From Lachnospiraceae bacterium V9D3004 (GTDB lineage: Bacteria; Bacillota; Clostridia; Lachnospirales; Lachnospiraceae): DNA of 64,000 nt. Of this stretch, positions 36,946 to 46,767 are shown piece after piece. The notes under the pieces are model-generated. The model had not been told where the DNA came from. It saw nothing but the letters and a program-made list of their open reading frames with translations, and searched no databases. Position numbers and translations under genes: made by a program. The DNA lies in contig KK211381.1 in NCBI GenBank assembly GCA_000621985.1, positions 251,238-315,237 on the forward strand, written 5' to 3'. Numbering within the stretch: position 1 is the stretch's first letter; every line of letters begins with the position of its first letter.

Positions 36946-37810
36946 AATTGGTCATCTCCTCCAATTCGTCGGAGTTCTTGGTCTGGGTTATTATAAGAAC
37001 AGTATCAAGTCTGTTAAAATCAACTACAGGTGATAATCTTGCCGTCATTGTCATGTTATTCGGGTCGGATTCAATATTGCTGACATATCCTATGAGAATA
37101 CCTTCGAGATATTTGTCGCTTTCATATGATGTTACTATCTCATACCCTTCTTCGATCTCGGCATCTATACTTATTCTCTCTACATTGATATATCCTTCGC
37201 TCAATGTAGAGAGACTGCCTTTTACATCACATGTATCCGACGTTCTGGCAAACATGCCGCTGACATAGCTGTTATCGTCGATAATGGATCTTACTTTCGA
37301 ATAATGATTGCCCACTTCGCATACTATTCCGACAAGACCGCTACCGGCAATGACATTCATGTTTTTCTGTATTCCGTCGGCAGAACCTTTGTCGATCGTG
37401 AAGAGGTTATACCAGTTGTTATCATCATGACTTACAACTCTTGCGGCAACTTTGGGATACTGGCTGTATCCTTCGTCAAGCTTATATAATTTGCGAAGAG
37501 TTGATAATTCATTCTTGTCTTCAATAAGAGAAACATTCTCCTGTTTGACTTTGGCGATCTCTTCTTTCAGTTTTTCATTTTCATCGATCAGCTCTTTTTT
37601 ACTTCTGAATATATCAAATGAAGAATAAATATACCCGCCTATGGAATTAATGCTTTTTTGCATTGGCGTCATAAAATTGCCTACCGATGTTTTAAATGAA
37701 TTAACGTCATCCTGGTATTTGAATGAAAAAACAATAAGCACTATACAGACAACGACGGATATTATCAGAAGTAATCTGGCGCTAATGTTAAACTTTCTTC
37801 TTTTTTTCAT
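36938..37810 (-). CDS. mreC: Rod shape-determining protein MreC
   Basis: Membrane-anchored scaffold of the elongasome. It has one N-terminal span (about 10-27), a coiled coil (about 65-105) and the beta-domain with VVSHDDNNWYNLFTIDKGSA, GLVGIVCEVGNHYSKVRSI and ending VLIITQT. 290 residues. It lies 15 bases downstream of mreB. Confidence 0.95.
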   Translation of the reverse strand: MKKRRKFNISARLLLIISVVVCIVLIVFSFKYQDDVNSFKTSVGNFMTPMQKSINSIGGYIYSSFDIFRSKKELIDENEKLKEEIAKVKQENVSLIEDKNELSTLRKLYKLDEGYSQYPKVAARVVSHDDNNWYNLFTIDKGSADGIQKNMNVIAGSGLVGIVCEVGNHYSKVRSIIDDNSYVSGMFARTSDTCDVKGSLSTLSEGYINVERISIDAEIEEGYEIVTSYESDKYLEGILIGYVSNIESDPNNMTMTARLSPVVDFNRLDTVLIITQTKNSDELEEMTNYD

Positions 37811-37825
37811 TAACAGATACTCCTT

Positions 37826-38836
37826 TTATCGATCCAACATATCTGATATAAGTTTGTGGTATCTTGGATTCTCAATGATCGTTCCGAGACCGTTTATTAC
37901 TGTATTCTCGGGTTCGTCGTCAAAATTAACTTTGAGTCCCGTTGTCATGACAATATAATCACCAAGATCTTTGAGCCTTGATGAACCGCCGGTCACATAA
38001 GCACCGTTCCTGTATATATCCGCAGATACTTCAGGCGGAGTCCTTTCAAGAATGAATTTGATATTATCCATAATTGACTGAAGATCTTCAACGATAGCCT
38101 CGTGTATCTCTTCTGCAACAACAGATAATTCGCTCGGAAGTCCCGATATGGTATTGCGTCCGTATACGGTCATTTCACCGGAACCGTGAGTGGCAGAACC
38201 AAGTTCCATCTTGATCGATTCGGCTGTTTTTGAACCAATGACAAAATTATACTTTCTTCTTATCAGATTGATTATATCTTCATCCAGATTATTGCCGCCT
38301 ATAGGGATCAGGCTGGAAAAAATTATTCCGCCAAGCGAAAGAATGGATATCTCTGTGGTATTTGCTCCGAAATCAACCATAAGAACACCGGTTGAGTCAA
38401 GTATATCAAGTCCCATTCCAAGTGCATCGGCTATGGGCTTTTCGACCATGCGGATCTTGCCGGGCTTCAGTTTTGTTGAATAGATCACATCAATATAGGA
38501 TCTTTTTTCAACTTCGGTAATATCGGTAGGCACGGCAACGTAATAATCATATCCTTTCAGTTTTCCGCTTCCTTCGGCGATCTTACCCAAAAATGAGCTC
38601 ATCATCAGATTCATATTACTCAAGTCGGCAATAACACCGTTTTTGACCGGATAAGATACTTCAAGATTGACCGGAGCTTTTTCATACATCTCATAAGCCT
38701 CGTCACCAACGGCAAGCACCTCATTTTTCTTAAATATGGCTATAACGCTCTTCTCGTCAAGGACGAGTCCCTGCCCGGATTTGACTATCTTGATAGAGCT
38801 TGTACCAAAATCGATTCCTAATATTTTGTGATTCAT
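37826..38836 (-). CDS. mreB: Rod shape-determining protein MreB
   Basis: Bacterial actin that orients sidewall synthesis. Nucleotide-binding segments: ILGIDFGTSSIKI (phosphate 1), LMVDFGANTTEISI (phosphate 2), and AYVTGGSSRLKDL (adenosine). 336 residues. First of the mreBCD-mrdA-minCDE-rodA run and 25 bases after radC. The phosphate-1 loop GTSSIKI differs from the commoner GTANT, as in the more divergent MreB/Mbl paralogues. Confidence 0.93.
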   Translation of the reverse strand: MNHKILGIDFGTSSIKIVKSGQGLVLDEKSVIAIFKKNEVLAVGDEAYEMYEKAPVNLEVSYPVKNGVIADLSNMNLMMSSFLGKIAEGSGKLKGYDYYVAVPTDITEVEKRSYIDVIYSTKLKPGKIRMVEKPIADALGMGLDILDSTGVLMVDFGANTTEISILSLGGIIFSSLIPIGGNNLDEDIINLIRRKYNFVIGSKTAESIKMELGSATHGSGEMTVYGRNTISGLPSELSVVAEEIHEAIVEDLQSIMDNIKFILERTPPEVSADIYRNGAYVTGGSSRLKDLGDYIVMTTGLKVNFDDEPENTVINGLGTIIENPRYHKLISDMLDR

Positions 38837-38861
38837 AAATTGCTATTCCTCCTAATATCTT

Positions 38862-39554
38862 CTACAAATATCCGGATTGTTTCATACTGAAAAAACAATT
38901 ATCGCCTATAATAATATGATCAATCAACGGAATACCGATCAGTTCACCGGCATCTTTTACTTTCTCGGTGACAAACATATCTTCCCTGCTCGGAGTCGGA
39001 TCTCCGCTGGGATGATTGTGAAGCATAACAATTCTCACAGCACCGTGTTTTAATGCCTGATGAAATATATCTCTGACTGAAGCAAATGAAGAATTGACGG
39101 ACCCTATAGACAAAGTGATATCAGTCTGCCTTCTTGATTTGCTGTCAAGCATTACAATTACCAGATTCTCCCTGTCAAGATTGCGCATGTCTTCCATATA
39201 ATAAGTTGCAATAAGTTCAGGATTCGTAAAGCTTTCACCGACAGGTCTCGTTTCATGAGCCATTCTTTTCGTAAGTTCAGCCACACATTTTAACTGTATC
39301 GCTTTAACTCTGCCTATTCCTTTGAATGCCATAAGTTCATTAATGGACATGCGGTGAAGATTAAGAAGTCCGGCATTATCATTGCTGTTTAATATCTTCG
39401 CGACAACATCATATGACTTCTCATTATGTGTTCCGCTCCTGATTATTACAGCAAGAAGCTCGGCGTCGGTAAGTACTCCGGCACCGAATCTTTCGCATCT
39501 TTCATAGGGTTTCAGGTTGTCAGGAAGGTCCCTGACGGTAATGTTATTATTCAT
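38862..39554 (-). CDS. radC: RadC family protein (MPN/JAB domain)
   Basis: An N-terminal helix-hairpin-helix region (FKGIGRVKAIQLK near residue 80) precedes the MPN domain with the metal motif VMLHNHPSGDPTPSREDM. 230 residues. The old link to DNA repair is not well supported; the biochemical role is unknown. Next to mreB, the standard Firmicute location. An inverted repeat (39563-39585) overlaps its ribosome binding site. Confidence 0.93.
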   Translation of the reverse strand: MNNNITVRDLPDNLKPYERCERFGAGVLTDAELLAVIIRSGTHNEKSYDVVAKILNSNDNAGLLNLHRMSINELMAFKGIGRVKAIQLKCVAELTKRMAHETRPVGESFTNPELIATYYMEDMRNLDRENLVIVMLDSKSRRQTDITLSIGSVNSSFASVRDIFHQALKHGAVRIVMLHNHPSGDPTPSREDMFVTEKVKDAGELIGIPLIDHIIIGDNCFFSMKQSGYL

Positions 39555-39562
39555 GTTGAACT

Positions 39563-39585
39563 CCTTCCGGTATCCTTATGGAAGG
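39563..39585 (-). promoter_or_regulatory. Hairpin covering the radC ribosome binding site
   Basis: On the minus strand CCTTCC (39580-39585) can pair with GGAAGG (39563-39568), the latter forming part of the GGAAGGAG that serves as ribosome binding site for the radC ATG at 39554. The stem is short (6 bp), so any control of translation is speculative. Confidence 0.4.
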
Positions 39586-39669
39586 CAATCAACCTATTCA
39601 GCCAAAATAACATCTTAAATATAGATTATAACACATATAAAATTGTTTGTATATAAGGTTTTTCGTCAT

Positions 39670-40962
39670 TTATAATGTGATCAGTCCGGCATCATACAGG
39701 TACTGGAGTGATTTGATGATCCCGTATTTTGCATGCTGCCAGGTGAGCCCGCCCTGAAAATATACAGCATAAGGCGGCTCGATCGGAGCATCGGCACTTA
39801 ATTCTATGGATGATCCCGAAACAAATGCGCCGGCGGCCATGATCACATCACTGTGATAACCGGGCATTGCATAAGGTTCGGGTCTTACATGGCTGTCGAT
39901 CGGTGCCGCAGCCTGGATACCTTCACAAAATGCTATTACGGCTTCGGGATTACCGAAACTAACTGACTGTATGATATCATAACGGGGTTCTTTACTGTCG
40001 GGTACACATGTAAACCCGAGCGCCTCATATATGCCTGAGGCAAATATTGCACCTTTAAGAGCAGATGCGGTAACTGTCGGTGCCATGAAGAGTCCCTGAT
40101 ATAAACTCTGGTTTATTCCGAGTGATGCGCCTACTTCTTTACCAAGTGCCGGGGTCGTCAGTCTGAATGATGCATTCTTAACACATTCGGCAGTACCTGC
40201 AATATATCCTCCCATCGGAGCAAGTCCTCCGCCGGGATTCTTAATGAGAGAACCGACGCACATGTCCGCACCGACATCAGAAGGTTCCGTTAATTCAACG
40301 AATTCACCGTAGCAGTTATCTACCATCACAATAATATCTTTCCTGATTTTTTTTATAAATGATATGCATTCACCTATAGCTTTTACGGAAAGTGTCGGTC
40401 TTACGGCATAACCTTTTGATCGCTGAATCGCTACTACTCTTGTAGAATCACTGATCGCTGCTTTTATTCCATCATAGTCGAATTCTCCGCTTTCAAGGAG
40501 ATCTACCTGTCCGTACCTTATCCCATATTCACGAAGTGAACCGGGGCACTCTTTCGTCTTGTCTATTCCAATAATACCTTCAAGTGTGTCATAAGGTTTG
40601 CCGGATATATAAAGCAATTCGTCCCCCGGACGCAGGTTTCCGAATAAAGCGACCGTAAGGGCATGTGTACCGCATGTTATCTGACTTCTTACAAGTGCAT
40701 CTTCGGTATGGAATACATCGGCATATACAGCTTCAAGAGCATCTCTTCCGATATCTGTATATCCGTATCCGTTGGAACCGGTCAGATGCACATCACTTAT
40801 TTTATTCTTCTGCATCGCATTAAGAATCTTTAACTGATTATGTTCGGATACGTCGTCGATTGCTTTAAAACGTTCTTTACATTTATCCCATATGCTTTCA
40901 CAATAATCATATACGGATTCGGATATCCCGAGATTCATATATTGTTGTTTAATGGTATTCAT
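39670..40962 (-). CDS. Methionine gamma-lyase-like PLP enzyme ('aluminium resistance' family)
   Basis: Fold-type I PLP enzyme of the family named after an aluminium-resistance protein and now usually annotated as methionine gamma-lyase family. Visible: CGTHALTVALFGNLRPGDELLYISG, the PLP Asp region IVMVDNCYGEFVE, and the lysine in GSLIKNPGGGLAPMGGYIAG. 430 residues, full length. The real substrate is uncertain. It lies between miaA and radC, a conserved Clostridial neighbourhood with miaA and mutL. Confidence 0.9.
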   Translation of the reverse strand: MNTIKQQYMNLGISESVYDYCESIWDKCKERFKAIDDVSEHNQLKILNAMQKNKISDVHLTGSNGYGYTDIGRDALEAVYADVFHTEDALVRSQITCGTHALTVALFGNLRPGDELLYISGKPYDTLEGIIGIDKTKECPGSLREYGIRYGQVDLLESGEFDYDGIKAAISDSTRVVAIQRSKGYAVRPTLSVKAIGECISFIKKIRKDIIVMVDNCYGEFVELTEPSDVGADMCVGSLIKNPGGGLAPMGGYIAGTAECVKNASFRLTTPALGKEVGASLGINQSLYQGLFMAPTVTASALKGAIFASGIYEALGFTCVPDSKEPRYDIIQSVSFGNPEAVIAFCEGIQAAAPIDSHVRPEPYAMPGYHSDVIMAAGAFVSGSSIELSADAPIEPPYAVYFQGGLTWQHAKYGIIKSLQYLYDAGLITL

Positions 40963-41035
40963 ATCACTTAATTCCTTTCGATCATTTCATGTATTGCGCC
41001 CCGGTGGTGATAACAGTGTAGTTTTTAAGCTGTTC

Positions 41036-42019
41036 TCAGTTTTGCTGAATATCAGGATCGTTATCAGCTGTGTTACTGAAGATATGCCTGTTTATTAAAA
41101 TCCGTATCATGCCATCAAGTATATCATCATTACTCAATTCTGATTTGTCAAACCATATAGTGTCTTTCTCGCGTCTGAACCATGTTAGCTGTCTCTTTGC
41201 AAAATGTCTTGTCTCTTTTTTTAACATGGTTACAGCTTCATCATATGAGTATTCACCGTTCAGATACCCTATGATCTCTTTATAGCCGAGACCTTGCATC
41301 GATACCATATCGGAAGTGCATCCTTCCTTAAGCAATGCTCTTACTTCATCTATAAGACCGTTTTCAAGCATTATGTCTACTCTTTTATTGATCCTTGAAT
41401 ATACATTCTCTCTGATGTCTCCCAGGACAAAATAAGCGTAATTATACGGTGAACCTCTTAAGGCCTCGCGTTTGTTGTGATCTGAAAACTTCTCCCCGGT
41501 CTGTTCGTAATATTCCAAAGCTCTTATCACTCTTTTTATATTGTTAAAATGTACTTCATCCGCATATTCGGGGTCAACTTTTTTCAATCTGTCGTGAAGT
41601 GCTTTTGCTCCGTGTTCTTTAGCATATTCCGACAGATTCTCACGAAAAGAAGGATCACTGTCATGTGATGTGAATTCAACATTTTTAAGTAATGCCTGTA
41701 TATAGAATCCGGTTCCTCCCGCGATCAGAGGTATATGTCCTCTTTTTGAAATGTCATTGATCAGATCTTTAGCCATATTAACAAACATAACAACATTAAA
41801 ATCTTCTGTCGGTTCAAGTATGTCTATCATATGATGAATGACACCGTCCATCTCTTCATTTTTTATCTTGGCAGTACCGATGTCCATTCTCTTATATACC
41901 TGCATTGAATCTGCTGATATGATCTCTGCATTGATCATTTTTGCAAGTTTTATCGATAAATCGGTTTTTCCTACTGCTGTAGGTCCTGTAAGGACAACAA
42001 GCGGTAATTTATTATCCAT
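41036..42019 (-). CDS. miaA: tRNA dimethylallyltransferase
   Basis: Adds a dimethylallyl group to A37 of tRNAs that read U-starting codons. P-loop GPTAVGKTDLS near the N-terminus; DSMQVYKRMDIGTAK, IAGGTGFYIQALL and the LTWFRRE segment are conserved. The ATG at 42019 is chosen although AGGAGA (42033-42038) is about 13 bases away; the alternative GTG at 42049 has no ribosome site. About 327 residues. Confidence 0.95.
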   Translation of the reverse strand: MDNKLPLVVLTGPTAVGKTDLSIKLAKMINAEIISADSMQVYKRMDIGTAKIKNEEMDGVIHHMIDILEPTEDFNVVMFVNMAKDLINDISKRGHIPLIAGGTGFYIQALLKNVEFTSHDSDPSFRENLSEYAKEHGAKALHDRLKKVDPEYADEVHFNNIKRVIRALEYYEQTGEKFSDHNKREALRGSPYNYAYFVLGDIRENVYSRINKRVDIMLENGLIDEVRALLKEGCTSDMVSMQGLGYKEIIGYLNGEYSYDEAVTMLKKETRHFAKRQLTWFRREKDTIWFDKSELSNDDILDGMIRILINRHIFSNTADNDPDIQQN

Positions 42020-42055
42020 AATATTATTATAATCTCCTGTAACAGTCACATTGTA

Positions 42056-44089
42056 TTACACTATACGTCCGAATTTCTTTTCAAGTTCATATTTTGTCAT
42101 CTTTATCATGGTTGGCCTTCCATGCGGACAATGAAACGGATTTTCAAGTTCAAACAAATCCATAACAAGAGCATATGCTTCTTCTTCGGATATGTGTCTT
42201 CCGCCTTTTACGGCTGCTTTGCATGCCATTGTGGCCAGTCTTTCCATGAATACCGATTCTTGCGATTTGATCCCCGAATCATCCGACATCATGGCGATCC
42301 AGTCCATAAGCACCTGTCTTGAACCGATTCCGGGAAGATCTGCGGGAACACTGCATATTTTATACTCATTTCCTCCGAACATCTCGATGGAAAATCCCAT
42401 ATCTTCAAGCTCACCGGAATGTGATGTTACGACGGCAGCTTCGGCAGGTGTCAGTGTAAGGATAACAGGCGGTGATAACGGCTGTACGGCAAGTTTTCCG
42501 ATCTTAACTTTTTTTAAGAATTGTTCGTATAATACTTTTTCATGAGCGGCATGCTGGTCCATTATGTACATCTCATCATGATACTCAATTATCCAATAGG
42601 TCGAGAACACACATCCCGCAACCCGGAAATCTTTTGTTTTTTCATCTTTCATCCCGTCAAAATCGAATAATGATTGAACCGGGGATATTTTGTTTTTATT
42701 TTTATCCAAATTATTATCTGTATTATAGTCTTCTGCGGATCCGGTTGTATCATAGATTACGGTCTGTTCCTTAATCATCTCTGAACGTTTCTTTTCGAAA
42801 GGTTCCGGGCCTCTTATTTTTCCTGATGATTTTGAAGGAGCCTCAGAAGTATCGGAAACTGTTCTGTTAATTCCCGTACTTGTCGAAAGATGTGTGTGCT
42901 CAGATGAATTATATAACGTATCAATATTTTTTGTACTGCTTCCTGTTATGTTATAATTAGTCACATTGTCGGCAGTTCTTTGTGTGGGAGTTTCATGCGC
43001 GAGTGTTCCTTGTACGGGTGTCCCATGTAAATTATTTCCCCGGACTGTATTTTGTGGGATGGTTTCATCCGGCGTATCGATAGTCATGTCAGGTATAAGG
43101 ATATCATTTTTCAGAGTACTTTTAACAGCATTACATATTGTTCTGTATATTTCATCAGAATCGGAAAAACGTATCTCCTGTTTTGAAGGGTGGACGTTCA
43201 CATCCATATTGCCAGGATTTATCTTTATCATTAAAACCGCAAACGGAAATCTGTGCTGCATAAGATAACCGTTATATCCTTCATCAAGTGCTCTGAATAT
43301 TACAGGGCTTTTAATATATCTGCCGTTAACAAATACGCTTATTAAGCCGCGATTACCCCTTGATATGACAGATTTTCCGATATAACCTGTAATCTGAACA
43401 TTTTCGTTTTCGTATTCTATAGGAATGATGTTATCAGTAATATCTTTTCCATATATTCGGTATATGACATCTTTTAATCTGCCGCATCCGGTCGTATTCA
43501 GTGACAGCTTACCGTTATTTAAGAATCTGAATGCTATCTCGGGGTGGGATAAAGCGATCTTTTCTACAAGTTCGGATATGTAACTTCCCTCGGTCTTCGG
43601 TGTTTTAAGGAATTTACGTCTGGCAGGTGTATTAAAAAAGAGATCTCTTATAACAATTGTAGTTCCGTCAGGACAACCAACTTCCTTATAAGATTCTTCA
43701 ACTCCCCCATTGATCTCGTAACGTATTCCGGTGATCTCGGAAGCCGTCTTGGTTATGCATTCGGTTCTTGCTACCGAAGATATACTTGCCAGAGCTTCGC
43801 CTCTGAAACCTAGACTTGATAACATATTAAGATCATCGATCGATCTTATCTTGCTTGTCGCATGTCTTTCAAATGCAAGCCTGATATCATCAGGTGCAAT
43901 TCCTCTGCCGTTATCGGTGATCCTCATCATGTCAAGACCGCCGTTTTTTATCTCTATAGTTATTGCCAGAGAACCGGCATCAATTGCATTTTCTGCAAGT
44001 TCTTTAATGACAGCAGCCGGTTTTTCAACAACTTCACCGGCCGCAATTTTATTTATTGTATTATCATCAAGCACATTGATCAATGACAT
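42056..44089 (-). CDS. mutL: DNA mismatch repair protein MutL
   Basis: GHKL ATPase of mismatch repair. N-terminal motifs are ENAIDAGS, DNGRGI and LGFRGEALASI. After a long Thr/Ser/Asn-rich linker (about 340-480) the C-terminal domain holds the endonuclease motif DQHAAHEKVLYE, so this MutL should nick DNA as in other bacteria lacking MutH. 677 residues. Its start and the mutS stop share a base. Confidence 0.97.
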   Translation of the reverse strand: MSLINVLDDNTINKIAAGEVVEKPAAVIKELAENAIDAGSLAITIEIKNGGLDMMRITDNGRGIAPDDIRLAFERHATSKIRSIDDLNMLSSLGFRGEALASISSVARTECITKTASEITGIRYEINGGVEESYKEVGCPDGTTIVIRDLFFNTPARRKFLKTPKTEGSYISELVEKIALSHPEIAFRFLNNGKLSLNTTGCGRLKDVIYRIYGKDITDNIIPIEYENENVQITGYIGKSVISRGNRGLISVFVNGRYIKSPVIFRALDEGYNGYLMQHRFPFAVLMIKINPGNMDVNVHPSKQEIRFSDSDEIYRTICNAVKSTLKNDILIPDMTIDTPDETIPQNTVRGNNLHGTPVQGTLAHETPTQRTADNVTNYNITGSSTKNIDTLYNSSEHTHLSTSTGINRTVSDTSEAPSKSSGKIRGPEPFEKKRSEMIKEQTVIYDTTGSAEDYNTDNNLDKNKNKISPVQSLFDFDGMKDEKTKDFRVAGCVFSTYWIIEYHDEMYIMDQHAAHEKVLYEQFLKKVKIGKLAVQPLSPPVILTLTPAEAAVVTSHSGELEDMGFSIEMFGGNEYKICSVPADLPGIGSRQVLMDWIAMMSDDSGIKSQESVFMERLATMACKAAVKGGRHISEEEAYALVMDLFELENPFHCPHGRPTMIKMTKYELEKKFGRIV

Positions 44090-46752
44090 CAGAATCTCTC
44101 CTTTACTTTTTTCTGATAACCATACAACATGTTAAGAGCTTCTATAGGACTTACACTGTTAATGTCCATGTCGCGTATCTCAAGTAAAATGTCGTCGCAT
44201 CCCTCTTTCTCGTTGATGATGTCGAATATGGACATCTGACCGTCTCCTGAAACCGGTTCCGGTTTTGGGGCTGCTTTTTGTTTCTTTGGTTTAATACTGT
44301 CATTTTGAAGCACACCGGTATTAAGATCGCTTTCTGTTAACATATCTGCAAGTTCTTCGGCTCGATCAAGCACATCGGAAGGAACACCGGCAAGTCTTGC
44401 AACATGTATACCGTAACTTCTGTCGGCTCCGCCTCTTACGATCTTTCGTAAAAATACGATCTCTTCGCCCTGTTCTTTTACTGCGATGCAATAATTCTTG
44501 ACTCCTTTGATCCGTCCTTCTAGCTCGGTAAGTTCATGATAATGCGTTGCAAACAGGGTTTTTGCACCGATATTTTTAACATTGGCGATATGTTCCACAA
44601 CCGACCATGCAATTGCAAGACCGTCATAAGTACTTGTACCACGGCCTATCTCATCCAGTATAATAAGACTGTTTCTCGTTGCATTGCGAAGTATATTGGC
44701 CACTTCCGTCATTTCAACCATAAATGTACTCTGACCCGATGCAAGATCATCGGAAGCACCGACTCTTGTGAATATTCTGTCGCATATGCATATGTCAGCG
44801 CCGGATGCCGGCACGTAAGAACCTATCTGTGCCATAAGAACAATAAGAGCAGTCTGCCTCATATATGTTGATTTACCGGCCATATTGGGACCGGTAATGA
44901 TCGATATCCGGTTCTCATTTTTATCAAGAACGGTGTCATTTGCAATGAACAGATCATTTCTTATCATCTTTTCGATAACGGGATGACGTCCGTTCTTTAT
45001 ATTTATCAATCCTTTATTATTTATAGTAGGTCTGACGTAGTTATTTTGTTCAGCCACGAGAGCAAGCGAAGCATACATATCAATATTCGCGATAATATTC
45101 GCTGTTTTTTGTATACGATGCATCTGTTCATATATCTTATCTCTAAGATCACAGTACAGATCATATTCAAGACCGTATAATCTGTCTTCAGCTCCGAGTA
45201 TCGTATCTTCAAGATCTTTCAGTTCATCGGTCGTATAACGCTCCGATCCAGACAAAGTCTGTTTTCTCATCCATCCTTCAGGAACCAGATCTTTGTAGGA
45301 ATTGGTGACCTCAAGATAATAACCAAATACTTTGTTGTATTTTACTTTGAGATTCTTGATGCCCGTAGCATTCTTCTCACGTTCTTCAAGTTCAGCGAGC
45401 CACGTCTTTCCCTCTATCTTGGCAAGTCTTAATCTGTCGACATCTTCATTGTATCCTTCTTTGATAAGATTGCCTTCATGGAGCATGATCGATGGTTCTT
45501 CGCATATGGCGGCATCGATCATTGAATATATATCATCTAAAGTATCAAGTTCGGAATGGAACTGTCTCATAAGATCCGAACCGAGTTCACCTATAACGGT
45601 ACTTATATGAGGAAGCATGCCGAGAGAACTCTTAAGCGCTATCATATCTCTCGGATTAACGCTTTTATAACTTACTTTGGTGATCAGTCTCTCAAGATCG
45701 TATACGGGAGACAGGTATTCTCTCAACTCTTCACGAAGTACAATGTTGTCAAAAAGCTCTTCTATAGTGTCCAGTCTGTTGTTGATCATTTTGCTGTCAA
45801 TGAGAGGCTGTTCGACATTAGTACGCAGACATCTCGCTCCCATTGCCGTACAGGTTTTGTCAAGGACCCAAAGTAATGAACCCTTCTTATTCTTTTCACG
45901 CAAAGTCTCGGTCAATTCAAGATTACGTCTCGTAGACCTGTCAAGAAACATATAATCTGATGACACATAATGTGATATATGATTAATATGTTCAAGCGTT
46001 GTCTTCTGAGTGTCAAGAAGATACTGCATCAGGGAACCGGCGGCAATTGTTTCCGCTGATCCTTTTTCAAGACCGAGACCTGCTATCGAACCGACCTTGA
46101 AATGAGAACACAGTGTATTCTCACAATTTATATCCGAAAAATACTGCCCCGGAAGCGAAGATACAACAATGCCAAGTCTGTCTTTCAGATCATTTGTATC
46201 AACTTCCGACACGAAAAATGCATCATTACAGATTATCTCTTTGGGCATAAAACGGTTGATCTCGTCAAGCACACTGCCGGAATTGTCTACTTCCGTAACA
46301 TAGTAGACACCTGTAGTAATATCTGCTATGGATAATCCGTAACAAGGCTGTATGCAGAATACAGACATGATATAATTGTTACGTGAATCATCAAGTGAAC
46401 CCGCAGAAGTATTCGTTCCGGGCGTTACTACCCTGATCACTTCACGCTTTACCAGGCCTTTGGCAAGCTTCGGGTCTTCAACCTGTTCGCATATCGCTAC
46501 TTTATATCCTTTTTCGACCAACTTATCAATATATCCGTCTGCAGAATGAAACGGGACACCACACATGGGTGCCCTTTCAGGAAGACCACAGCTTTTACCG
46601 GTCAGAGTGAGCTCGAGTTCTTTTGAACACGTTATAGCATCGTCAAAGAACATTTCGTAAAAATCACCCAGACGGTAAAATAATATGCAGTCTGAATATT
46701 CATTTTTTGTCTCAAGATACTGAGCCATCATTGGAGTGACTGTAGCTGCCAT
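44089..46752 (-). CDS. mutS: DNA mismatch repair protein MutS
   Basis: Recognises mismatches. The mismatch-binding loop FYRLGDFYEMF lies near residue 25, the ATPase P-loop GPNMAGKSTYMRQ near 615, followed by DEIGRGTSTYDGLAIAWS and TLFATHYHELTEL. The C-terminal tail ends with MLYGYQKKVKERF. The ATG at 46752 is preferred to a GTG at 46761 that is only 3 bases from GGAG; about 887 residues. Confidence 0.97.
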   Translation of the reverse strand: MAATVTPMMAQYLETKNEYSDCILFYRLGDFYEMFFDDAITCSKELELTLTGKSCGLPERAPMCGVPFHSADGYIDKLVEKGYKVAICEQVEDPKLAKGLVKREVIRVVTPGTNTSAGSLDDSRNNYIMSVFCIQPCYGLSIADITTGVYYVTEVDNSGSVLDEINRFMPKEIICNDAFFVSEVDTNDLKDRLGIVVSSLPGQYFSDINCENTLCSHFKVGSIAGLGLEKGSAETIAAGSLMQYLLDTQKTTLEHINHISHYVSSDYMFLDRSTRRNLELTETLREKNKKGSLLWVLDKTCTAMGARCLRTNVEQPLIDSKMINNRLDTIEELFDNIVLREELREYLSPVYDLERLITKVSYKSVNPRDMIALKSSLGMLPHISTVIGELGSDLMRQFHSELDTLDDIYSMIDAAICEEPSIMLHEGNLIKEGYNEDVDRLRLAKIEGKTWLAELEEREKNATGIKNLKVKYNKVFGYYLEVTNSYKDLVPEGWMRKQTLSGSERYTTDELKDLEDTILGAEDRLYGLEYDLYCDLRDKIYEQMHRIQKTANIIANIDMYASLALVAEQNNYVRPTINNKGLINIKNGRHPVIEKMIRNDLFIANDTVLDKNENRISIITGPNMAGKSTYMRQTALIVLMAQIGSYVPASGADICICDRIFTRVGASDDLASGQSTFMVEMTEVANILRNATRNSLIILDEIGRGTSTYDGLAIAWSVVEHIANVKNIGAKTLFATHYHELTELEGRIKGVKNYCIAVKEQGEEIVFLRKIVRGGADRSYGIHVARLAGVPSDVLDRAEELADMLTESDLNTGVLQNDSIKPKKQKAAPKPEPVSGDGQMSIFDIINEKEGCDDILLEIRDMDINSVSPIEALNMLYGYQKKVKERF

Positions 46753-46767
46753 GAATAACACTTTCTC

